Assembly: GCA_024223125.1 (NCBI GenBank)
Contig: JAAEOP010000762.1
Coordinates: 1-11,483 of the forward strand
Length of the DNA: 11,483 nucleotides
Source: Chloroflexota bacterium
GTDB taxonomy: Bacteria > Chloroflexota > Anaerolineae > Promineifilales > Promineifilaceae
Reading direction: 5' to 3'
Position numbers and translations under genes: made by a program. Under the pieces are notes generated by a model. It was not told where the DNA came from and did not search any database. It saw nothing but the letters and a program-made list of their open reading frames with translations. Positions 1 through 6,383 of this stretch are shown here, in pieces; within the stretch, counting starts at the first letter, position 1, and each line of letters opens with the position of its first letter.

Positions 1-276
1 AAAGCAATACCTATGTTAAAACCTTACGCCAGGATGGTGACTGTGTTTGGTTCTTACACACGGGGTGATGAGACTTCGGGCAGTGATATTGATATATTGA
101 TCGAGTTAAAGTCACCGGAGCAACGACCGTCGCTTGGCTTGAAATGGTTTGCTCTGGAAACTGAACTAAGTGAACTTTTGGGACGGGAAGTAGAAATGGT
201 TAGTTTAGAGGCTTTGAGTCCTTATTTGCGGCCGTACATTGAGCAAGACAAGGTGATCTTATATGAAGAAAGATGA
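1..276 (+). CDS. mntA: MntA-like minimal nucleotidyltransferase (antitoxin), 5' partial
   Basis: This is a minimal nucleotidyltransferase of the MNT/MntA family, the antitoxin half of HEPN/MNT toxin-antitoxin pairs. In characterised pairs MntA transfers AMP groups to a tyrosine beside the HEPN active site and so silences the toxin. The core motif GSYTRGDETSGSDIDILI gives GS-X10-DXD, with the nucleotide/metal-binding aspartates intact. The frame is open to the left edge, and the first in-frame ATG (13) has no Shine-Dalgarno sequence and leaves only about 14 residues before GS. The true start is therefore probably upstream. The end overlaps the start of the HEPN reading frame by 14 bases, the usual arrangement. 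It ends in TGA. The catalytic core looks functional although its partner is broken. The family call is firm; activity is inferred. Confidence 0.85.
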   Translation, partial: KAIPMLKPYARMVTVFGSYTRGDETSGSDIDILIELKSPEQRPSLGLKWFALETELSELLGREVEMVSLEALSPYLRPYIEQDKVILYEER

Positions 277-610
277 CACTATTTACCTTCATCACATTCT
301 GGATGCAGTGGCTCAAATCGAAGGCTATATGAAAGGTGTCACTTGGCAGAAGTTTAAGTAAACCAAGCTTCTGCAAGATGGCGTTATTCGGGAGTTGGAA
401 ATAATTGGAGAAGCCAGCCGTAATCTATCAGTAGAATTTCAGAAACAGTATTCAACAATTCCCTAGAGGCAAATCATCACCTTACGCAATCGGCTGATCT
501 ATGCTTACTTCAATATTAATATGCAGACGGTATGGGAGATTGTAGAAAACGACTTGCCATCTTTGAAATCGCAGATTGTAGATATTTTGAATGCAGAACA
601 CGAGGAGTAA
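263..610 (+). pseudogene. hepT: HepT-like HEPN (DUF86) toxin, inactivated by two in-frame stops
   Basis: Read from ATG 263 in one frame, this gives a 115-codon HepT/DUF86 protein of normal length. It begins MKKDDTIYLHHILDAV, carries the family hallmark LEIIGEASRNLS, and ends WEIVENDLPSLKSQI. Two stops interrupt it: TAA at 359-361 (codon 33) and TAG at 464-466 (codon 68). In relatives the second position is a tryptophan after Ile-Pro, so one G-to-A change from TGG explains it. The RNase motif R-X4-H-X-Y reads RNRLIYAY (codons 75-82). The histidine has become tyrosine (CAT to TAT), while the tyrosine that MntA AMPylates in studied systems (codon 82) remains. No frameshift is present, so decay has been by point mutation only. 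The last codons (GAG GAG) double as the Shine-Dalgarno of the next gene. HEPN toxins cut RNA; this copy should make no toxin. Confidence 0.88.
602..607 (+). promoter_or_regulatory. Shine-Dalgarno GAGGAG fixing the start of the ThDP enzyme
   Basis: GAGGAG lies 5 bases before ATG 613, inside the last two sense codons of the dead HEPN frame. It supports 613 over the in-frame ATG at 532, which lies in the HEPN remnant and would add 27 residues unlike the family. Confidence 0.75.
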
Positions 611-612
611 AA

Positions 613-2247
613 ATGCAATTTACACATGGCGGTGAACTGGTAGCGCGGACATTGGCCGCACAGGGAGTAGATACGCTGTATACCCTTTGCGGCGGACACA
701 TTGCCCCGGTGTATGAAGGCTGTTTGAACAACAATATTGCCGTAATTGATTTTCGGCATGAGCAAGCGGCTGGACACGCGGCCGACGCCTATGCTCGCTT
801 AACCCGCAACATTGGCGCCGCCATTGTCACGGCCGGGCCAGGAGTAACAGATGCGGTTACGGCCGTTGCCAATGCCTACCAGGCTCGCAGCCCCATGATT
901 CTATTCGGGGGGGCGGCCCCATTGCGAACTCGTGGGCGCGGCGCTTTGCAAGAAATGCCCCAGACGGAAATGTTTGCCACCTTCACCAAAGCCAGTTTCA
1001 CCATACAAAAAACGGAAGAGATTCCAGCTAACCTGGCTGAAGCCTTTGAATTGGCCCTTAGCGGCCGTCCCGGCCCCGTTTTTATAGAACTGCCTTTTGA
1101 CGTACTGTTTAACGCCATTGACGTGCCTGATATTGCTCCCAAAGTGGTTGTTGAGCCGGTACAGCCCGAACTAAACGCCCTGCAAAAAATGTTCGCTATT
1201 TTACACAATGCCCAAAAGCCGCTGCTCGTGGCCGGAACCCAAGTTTACTGGGATGATGCCAGTGACAGTCTACGTGCCTTTAGCGAGCAAACCGGCATGC
1301 CCGTTTACACCAACGGCGGCGGTCGGGGCACACTGCCCATGACCCATCCCCACTGCTTCAAAGCCACTCGTTCCCAAGCGCTGCGGCACGCGGATGCTGT
1401 GCTGTTGATTGGCACACCGCTCGATTTCCGTCTGAAGTATGGGTTGGAAGGGTGGAATTCCGACGCTAAATTGATCCAGATTGAGAATGATAAAGATGAA
1501 CTGCATCACAACCGGGAAGCAGATGTAGCCGTGGTGGCTGATTCACGGCTGGTGTTGGAAGCATTGGCCGAAGGGCTGCAGGGTATTCGCTTTGATGCGT
1601 GGCTAGCCGAGGTACGGCAGATGGAAGATGAAAAGCGCAGCAAGCAGGCGGAATGGGAGGCATTGACTGACGCTCCCGTTAACCATTTTCGTTTTGGCGC
1701 GGAAATCAATAAACTACTGGATGAAAATATGATTGTGGTGGGTGATGGTGGGGATATTGTCAGCGCGGCCGCTAAAGCGCTGGATGTAACTGTGCCCGGC
1801 CAATGGCTAGACCCCGGTCCGTTGGGCTGTCTGGGAGTTGGCGCGCCCTTTGCAATCGCCGCCCAACATTTGTACCCAGATAAAAAGGTGTTGATCGTCA
1901 ATGGGGATGGCTCTTTTGGGTTGAATGGGTTTGAGTTTGACACGGCCGTGCGTTTCAATCTACCCATCGTCTCCATCATCGGTAATGATGCCGCTTGGGG
2001 GCAAATTCGTGGGCCACAGTTGAACATGGTCGGTGAAGATCGGGCCATCGCTACCAAATTGGCTTCTACTCGTTATGATAAGATTGTAGAAGCAATGGGC
2101 GGACACGGTGAATATGTCACTGAGCCGGAGGGCATCGGCCCCGCATTAGATCGCGCCTTCGCCTCCGGCAAACCTGCCTGTGTTAATGTGATGTTGGATG
2201 AAAAAGGAATGTCAAAAACCGGGGCCAGTACACCCTATATTGTGTAA
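613..2247 (+). CDS. Thiamine-diphosphate enzyme, acetolactate synthase / 2-hydroxyacyl-CoA lyase-like
   Basis: This 544-residue enzyme has the three-domain acetolactate synthase fold. The Pyr domain (about 1-170) has GGHIAPVYEG and the ThDP-activating glutamate E50 in DFRHEQAAGHAADAYAR. A central domain (about 190-330) includes DFRLKYGL. The PP domain has WLDPGPLGCLGVG and the ThDP/Mg motif GDG (431-433) followed 24 residues later by Asn-Asp. From memory, motif wording is closest to the ILVBL/HACL2 branch, which cleaves or joins 2-hydroxyacyl-CoA type substrates, rather than to IlvB of valine synthesis. No IlvN-like regulatory subunit lies beside it, which also argues against a biosynthetic IlvB. 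The start rests on GAGGAG at 602-607. The gene begins 2 bases after the HEPN remnant and has no clear promoter of its own. The superfamily is certain; the substrate cannot be read from sequence. Confidence 0.88.
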   Translation: MQFTHGGELVARTLAAQGVDTLYTLCGGHIAPVYEGCLNNNIAVIDFRHEQAAGHAADAYARLTRNIGAAIVTAGPGVTDAVTAVANAYQARSPMILFGGAAPLRTRGRGALQEMPQTEMFATFTKASFTIQKTEEIPANLAEAFELALSGRPGPVFIELPFDVLFNAIDVPDIAPKVVVEPVQPELNALQKMFAILHNAQKPLLVAGTQVYWDDASDSLRAFSEQTGMPVYTNGGGRGTLPMTHPHCFKATRSQALRHADAVLLIGTPLDFRLKYGLEGWNSDAKLIQIENDKDELHHNREADVAVVADSRLVLEALAEGLQGIRFDAWLAEVRQMEDEKRSKQAEWEALTDAPVNHFRFGAEINKLLDENMIVVGDGGDIVSAAAKALDVTVPGQWLDPGPLGCLGVGAPFAIAAQHLYPDKKVLIVNGDGSFGLNGFEFDTAVRFNLPIVSIIGNDAAWGQIRGPQLNMVGEDRAIATKLASTRYDKIVEAMGGHGEYVTEPEGIGPALDRAFASGKPACVNVMLDEKGMSKTGASTPYIV

Positions 2248-2267
2248 TTGGAGATTTGATCCCGGTG

Positions 2268-2300
2268 AGACATCCGATTTCTTAAAGAAATCGGATGTCT
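2268..2300. repeat. Perfect 15-bp inverted repeat (hairpin) between ThDP gene and kinase gene
   Basis: The left arm AGACATCCGATTTCT (2268-2282) and right arm AGAAATCGGATGTCT (2286-2300) are exact reverse complements around a 3-base loop TAA. It starts 20 bases after the ThDP-gene stop and ends 15 bases before the kinase ATG. No T-run follows, so it is not a classical intrinsic terminator. It may act as an mRNA-end stabiliser, an attenuator, a protein-binding palindrome or a small dispersed repeat. The structure is seen directly; its role is unknown. Confidence 0.85.
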
Positions 2301-2315
2301 GGCAGCAAATAATCT

Positions 2316-3578
2316 ATGATCAACAAAAAAGTCTCGCAGGCCGAACTGAATCAAATCAAGGCTGCTATGCCGGCCGAAATTAGTTCTGGGTCAACGGCCG
2401 CTGATTCCAGCTTTGTAAAATTATTCTCTAAACTGGATCGCAAACTGATACGAGAGATTATGACCGACCAGCAGTTTGAAGCTGGCAACGTCATCTTTTG
2501 CGAGGGAGATAAAGGGGATGCGCTTTATCTGATCTGGGGTGGGCATGTGGCTGTGGTAAAAGGCAATCTAGCCGCGCCGACAGGGGTGTTGTTTCGTCGT
2601 CCTGGCGAGGTTGTAGGGGAAATGGCTTTGCTGGAAGATAAGCCACGATGGGCTTCTCTGGTAGCCTTAGATGATGTGCGGCTGCTGCGAATTGAACGGG
2701 TCGGGTTTCATCGCTTACTGCAAGCACAGCCTACTATCAGTCTGAATTTGCTGGCCCTGTTAAGCTCCCGACTCAGGGCTGTGCATGAATTTAAGCAGAC
2801 GAATGTTAACAGTGAACAGCAAGCAATGCAGCAGCTTTCTACCTTAATTGACGAAAACGAACAGTTGTTAGATTTGCAGCAAGTACGCCAGGAAACAAGC
2901 GATCTGATTGTGCATGATTTACGCAGCCCATTAAACAATATGTACAGTGTCCTCAATATGCTGGAACTGGTTCTGCCAGAAGGGGTGCTGGCAGCCAACC
3001 GGGAATTGCTAGATATTGCCAAGCTGGCTTATTCACGTATGCAAGACCTGGTAGATTCTTTGTTGGATGTATCTAAACTGGAATCAGACGAGTTAATGCT
3101 GGACATTGGCCCGGCCAGCATTAAGCAGTTGGTAGATGAAGTGGTGGCCATGGCTTCGTTTTCAATTGACCAGCGCAGTATTATGTTCCAGACGCATTTT
3201 TCCCCTAACATACCTCTGGTGATGGTAGATGAGGATCGGATACGGCGGGTGTTGACGAATTTGATTGATAATGCGGTGAAGTTTACACCGCACAACGGCC
3301 GTATTCAGGTAGATGTAACGGCCATGGCTCATCAAGTATCTATTTCTATTGCCGATAGCGGGCCGGGTATTCCCTCGGCCGATCGGCAGCGAATTTTTGA
3401 GCGTTTTGCTCAAATTGAACGTGTCGGAATGCGCCGTACTCGTGGGTTTGGTTTGGGTCTGGCATTTTGTCGTCTGGCTATAGAAGCGCACGGCGGGGAA
3501 ATCTGGGTAGAACCGGGCGAGGACGGAATAGGAAGTCGCTTTTTGGTTACACTGCCAACGGAGAAGATAGTAAAATGA
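2316..3578 (+). CDS. Soluble histidine kinase with N-terminal cyclic-nucleotide-binding domain
   Basis: This is a 420-residue cytosolic sensor kinase with no transmembrane segment. Residues about 33-155 form a CRP/CAP-type cNMP-binding domain. Its phosphate-binding cassette GEVVGEMALLEDKPRWAS keeps the Glu (102) and Arg (111) that contact the ribose and cyclic phosphate in cAMP-binding relatives. Residues about 160-195 look like a coiled coil. The HisKA domain has phospho-acceptor H200 in the H-box LIVHDLRSPLNNM. The HATPase_c domain shows the N-box NLIDNAVKF (N315, N319), G1 box DSGPGIP (D347), F-box IFERF and G2 box GFGLGLAF (377-384). A stop lies two codons upstream, so ATG 2316 is the first possible start, but no good Shine-Dalgarno precedes it. 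No response regulator lies in the window. The TGA stop overlaps the dehalogenase ATG. Function as a cNMP-responsive kinase is inferred from domains. Confidence 0.9.
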   Translation: MINKKVSQAELNQIKAAMPAEISSGSTAADSSFVKLFSKLDRKLIREIMTDQQFEAGNVIFCEGDKGDALYLIWGGHVAVVKGNLAAPTGVLFRRPGEVVGEMALLEDKPRWASLVALDDVRLLRIERVGFHRLLQAQPTISLNLLALLSSRLRAVHEFKQTNVNSEQQAMQQLSTLIDENEQLLDLQQVRQETSDLIVHDLRSPLNNMYSVLNMLELVLPEGVLAANRELLDIAKLAYSRMQDLVDSLLDVSKLESDELMLDIGPASIKQLVDEVVAMASFSIDQRSIMFQTHFSPNIPLVMVDEDRIRRVLTNLIDNAVKFTPHNGRIQVDVTAMAHQVSISIADSGPGIPSADRQRIFERFAQIERVGMRRTRGFGLGLAFCRLAIEAHGGEIWVEPGEDGIGSRFLVTLPTEKIVK

Positions 3579-4462
3579 ATAGACATATTTTAGCCAATGA
3601 TCCTTATGAACGGCAGCGCACGGCCGTCCTTGATTCTGAAATGGTGACTGTAGATGTGGGCAGCGGCGACCCGATTGTGTTTTTGCATGGCAATCCCACT
3701 TCCTCTTATTTGTGGCGTAATGTGATACCGCATCTGGAGGGGCACGGCCGCTGCCTGGCCCCCGATCTAATCGGCATGGGAGCATCCGGTAAAAACCCGA
3801 CGGGCAGCTACCGTTTTGTTGACCATGTTCGTTACCTGGATGCCTGGTTTGCAGCCCTGGATTTGCAAAACGTGACCTTGGTTATTCATGATTGGGGGTC
3901 GGCATTGGGATTTTATTGGGCGGTGCGCCACCCACAGCGCATAAAAGCCATTGTGTATATGGAAGCGATTGTACGGCCGGTGGCCTGGGATGAGTGGCCG
4001 GAAGTGTCAAGGGGTATCTTCCAGGTGATGCGCTCCCCGGCCGGCGAAGAAATCGTACTCCAGAAAAACATATTTGTTGAGCGCATTTTGCCGGCCAGCG
4101 TTATCCGCGCGTTGACGGAGGAGGAGATGGCAGTTTATCGTCGGCCGTATACCGAACCCGGAGAGAGCCGCCGCCCCACCCTGACCTGGCCGCGCGAAAT
4201 CCCTCTGGAAGGGGAACCGGCCGATGTCCATGAAATTGTAAACGGGTATGCAACATGGTTGGAAACAGCCGCCATCCCCAAACTATTCATCAATGCCGAG
4301 CCAGGTATTATCCTGACCGGCGCCCAACGAGAATATTGCCGAAGCTGGCCCCAGCAACAAGAAGTAACTGTGCCTGGACTGCACTTTATCCAAGAAGACT
4401 CTCCGAAAGAAATAGGACAGTCCATAGCTACTTTTTTGGGGAGAGTGAAGGATCAACTCTAA
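3575..4462 (+). CDS. dhaA: Haloalkane dehalogenase, subfamily II (DhaA/LinB-like)
   Basis: This is a 295-residue alpha/beta-hydrolase, the usual size of the family, that hydrolyses carbon-halogen bonds to alcohol plus halide. The full subfamily-II pentad is visible: oxyanion/halide residue N40 in HGNPTSSYLW, nucleophile D106 with halide-binding W107 in VIHDWGSALGF, acid E130 in YMEA, and base H270 in GLHFIQEDSP. Numbering matches Rhodococcus DhaA closely at D106, W107 and E130. The stretches INAEPG and HFIQEDSP closely follow LinB. ATG 3575 overlaps the kinase stop (ATGA) and has GGAGA just upstream in the kinase sequence, so translation is probably coupled. An in-frame ATG at 3467 lies inside the kinase and would add 36 unrelated residues. 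No signal peptide is seen, so the enzyme is cytosolic. Enzyme class is very likely; the physiological substrate is unknown. Confidence 0.93.
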   Translation: MNRHILANDPYERQRTAVLDSEMVTVDVGSGDPIVFLHGNPTSSYLWRNVIPHLEGHGRCLAPDLIGMGASGKNPTGSYRFVDHVRYLDAWFAALDLQNVTLVIHDWGSALGFYWAVRHPQRIKAIVYMEAIVRPVAWDEWPEVSRGIFQVMRSPAGEEIVLQKNIFVERILPASVIRALTEEEMAVYRRPYTEPGESRRPTLTWPREIPLEGEPADVHEIVNGYATWLETAAIPKLFINAEPGIILTGAQREYCRSWPQQQEVTVPGLHFIQEDSPKEIGQSIATFLGRVKDQL

Positions 4463-4515
4463 CTCAGGAAACTACCGAAAGGTTAGCATAAAATGATGAA
4501 TGAAAATTCGCAGAT

Positions 4516-4545
4516 TTCACTGATTGCCAGTTTTCATTCTACAAT
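4516..4545 (+). promoter_or_regulatory. Candidate sigma-70-type promoter for the PPDK_N protein
   Basis: In the 114-base gap after the dehalogenase, TTCACT (4516-4521) and TACAAT (4540-4545) are separated by 18 bases and match the -35 and -10 consensus at 4/6 and 5/6. Transcription would start near 4552 and give a leader of about 25 bases holding the AGGAGG site. This is a by-eye match only. Confidence 0.33.
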
Positions 4546-4565
4546 CCAAAATCTGTATTTACATT

Positions 4566-4571
4566 AGGAGG
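4566..4571 (+). promoter_or_regulatory. Consensus Shine-Dalgarno AGGAGG
   Basis: An exact AGGAGG stands 5 bases before ATG 4577. It is the strongest ribosome-binding site in the window and fixes the start of the PPDK_N protein. Confidence 0.8.
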
Positions 4572-4576
4572 CGCTT

Positions 4577-6304
4577 ATGCCCACCGCCCCACTCCGCAGT
4601 ACCACACCCGCTATTGATGTTTATGTGAAGCTGGCCCAATACCCTGTTTTATGTGACCGGATTCGGCTGCGTATGCGTGAAGAACTTTTCCAGCGCGGCA
4701 TTGTCAGCAAGAACAATTTTGAGCAAGAAGTCAAAGAACAGGCCCTCATTTCCCAGCAGCGCGAAGGGTTAAGTAATCCATATATTCAAGAAGATGAAAA
4801 CAGTTGGCAGCACCGCCTGGAAATAATTCGTGATTATCATACAGACGCTTTTTTTGCCAATAATCTGGGCAGCGCCTTATTAGACCAGATTATTGATGAG
4901 GCGTTGCGTAACCAGTTAACGCAACCGAGCCACATTGATCTCACTTTTAACCCAGAAATTGCCCCCTGGGAGCTGCTGTTCCAACAAGGCGACCTGTTTG
5001 ACAAGCTGCCACCCCCGCAAAAAGAAGCCGTCAAACATCATTTGGAAGAAATCAAAGTTGTACTCATCAAACGACTGATGAGTGACCATCTCCCGTTTAT
5101 TCGGGTGGCTAAAAATGTTTTCACTGTTCAAGATTTGCGTTGGATTTACGAACGGTTAATTGGTCGGGGCAAAATCGGGGGCAAAGCCAGTGGTATGATG
5201 TTGGCCTGGAAAATCTTGCAAATGAATGAGCCAAAGTTAGGGGCTGATTTGAGACATTTTGTAAACATCCCCCAAACTTATTTCATCGGCTCTGAGTTGA
5301 TCTATGAATTTGTCTACCAGAATAAACTGGAACGATATGTTAACCAGAAATATCTATCGAGTGTAGAGCGAGAAACAGACTATCCTCGAATTTTAGAGGC
5401 TTGTCAGGCAGGGGAAATGCCAGATTTTTTAGTAGAACAACTGCGAGATGTCTTAGTGCAGATAAACGGCCGTGCCTTCATTGTGCGCTCTTCCTCTTTA
5501 TTAGAAGACCATCTGGATTACTCTTTTGCCGGAAAATATGCCAGCGTTTTTTGCCCCAATCAGGCCAGCCCAGATGATAATCTGCATGACTTGCTGAACG
5601 CGATCCGACGCATTTATGCCAGCACGTTTAACCCCCTGGCTATGTCTGAACGGGAAAAATATGATTTGATTGATTATGATGAACGTATGGCGATTATGAT
5701 TCAGCCATTGGTTGGAGAGCGCCATGGACGTTACTTCTTCCCTACCATCGTGGGCATTGGTCTAAGTGAGAACCCGCTGCATAAAGACAGCAACACGCGC
5801 AAAAAAGAGGGTTGCCTACGTCTGATTTGGGGGTTTGCCAACCGCGTAACCGGGCAGCAATTTTTACAACAATCCTGTATCATTGCCCTAAGCCATCCCC
5901 ACAAACGACCTGAAGACCCGGAAGGTAGTTTGATACAGGCTACTCAAAGCAGTATCAAAGTGGTGAATCTGGAAACGAATACATTTGAAACCATTCCGGT
6001 GGAAACTGTTTTGAATACAGAGTATGCCAATTTAGATGTGATTGGCACGGCCGCTTCGGCCAGCGACCTTTGGTCGCCGCTCAGTACAAGCGTGTCCACC
6101 GCCGACGAATCGCCACATTACCAGGTCACCTTTAACCAACTGACCAAAGACCCCAAATTTATCAAGCTAATGCGCTACACGCTCATGCGCCTACGTACCA
6201 TCTACGAAAAACCGGTGGAATTAGAATTTGCTCTGACGGTCGAAGAAGCGCCCTCTGGCCCCCATTACAAGCTCTACGTTTTACAGTGCCATACGATGCA
6301 GTGA
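4577..6304 (+). CDS. PEP/pyruvate-binding (PPDK_N, ATP-grasp-like) domain protein lacking the phosphohistidine and PEP domains
   Basis: This is a 575-residue protein. Residues from about 190 carry the nucleotide-binding domain of pyruvate phosphate dikinase / PEP synthase. The glycine-rich segment GRGKIGGKASG (196-206) and the VRSSSLLEDHLDYSFAGKY segment (303 onward, R304, E310, D311) match the ATP-binding signatures of that family. The central phosphohistidine domain and the C-terminal PEP/pyruvate barrel are absent, so it cannot run the full dikinase reaction alone. The first 170 or so residues are mostly helical-looking, rich in charged residues and not recognised. The end (VELEFALTV...LYVLQCHTMQ) resembles the usual close of PPDK_N domains (EFA...Y.LQ.R), so the domain is probably complete rather than cut. 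It may phosphorylate or bind a separate partner; that is inference. It has its own candidate promoter and ends 79 bases before the chorismate synthase gene. Confidence 0.8.
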   Translation: MPTAPLRSTTPAIDVYVKLAQYPVLCDRIRLRMREELFQRGIVSKNNFEQEVKEQALISQQREGLSNPYIQEDENSWQHRLEIIRDYHTDAFFANNLGSALLDQIIDEALRNQLTQPSHIDLTFNPEIAPWELLFQQGDLFDKLPPPQKEAVKHHLEEIKVVLIKRLMSDHLPFIRVAKNVFTVQDLRWIYERLIGRGKIGGKASGMMLAWKILQMNEPKLGADLRHFVNIPQTYFIGSELIYEFVYQNKLERYVNQKYLSSVERETDYPRILEACQAGEMPDFLVEQLRDVLVQINGRAFIVRSSSLLEDHLDYSFAGKYASVFCPNQASPDDNLHDLLNAIRRIYASTFNPLAMSEREKYDLIDYDERMAIMIQPLVGERHGRYFFPTIVGIGLSENPLHKDSNTRKKEGCLRLIWGFANRVTGQQFLQQSCIIALSHPHKRPEDPEGSLIQATQSSIKVVNLETNTFETIPVETVLNTEYANLDVIGTAASASDLWSPLSTSVSTADESPHYQVTFNQLTKDPKFIKLMRYTLMRLRTIYEKPVELEFALTVEEAPSGPHYKLYVLQCHTMQ

Positions 6305-6383
6305 GCGGCAATAGACAAAACAATCTGGCAACATGCGGCCGTGTTGGGACCATAACTAAATTAATGTAATATGCGGAGAATCT

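Noticed and set aside
359..466. Stop-codon recoding or readthrough in the HEPN frame
   Set aside because: Both TAA and TAG are involved and TAA ends other genes here. The motif histidine is also lost, so decay is simpler.
554..584. TTGCCA / TAGATA as a promoter for the ThDP gene
   Set aside because: The 19-base spacing and weak -10 make it no better than chance in AT-rich sequence.
532..612. Upstream in-frame ATG (532) as start of the ThDP enzyme
   Set aside because: The extra 27 residues come from the HEPN remnant read in another frame and do not resemble the family; GAGGAG before ATG 613 fits better.
1506..2057. Long minus-strand open frame opposite the ThDP gene (also those at 3162-3785, 6513-7058, 8993-9355 and 10012-10410)
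   Set aside because: Each is opposite a strongly supported + strand gene, with no family resemblance, low-complexity composition and no clear ribosome-binding site.
3467..3574. Upstream in-frame ATG (3467) for the dehalogenase
   Set aside because: It lies within the kinase ATP-binding domain. Starting at 3575 gives the standard length and puts the catalytic residues at the usual numbers.
4501..4557. Short inverted repeats (TGAAAA/TTTTCA and CAGATTT/AAATCTG) as a terminator after the dehalogenase
   Set aside because: Stems of 6-7 bp with loops over 20 bases and no T-run are too weak.
6344..6372. TTGGGA-N17-TAATAT as a promoter for aroC
   Set aside because: Each box matches only 4/6, and transcription would begin at or after the Shine-Dalgarno sequence.
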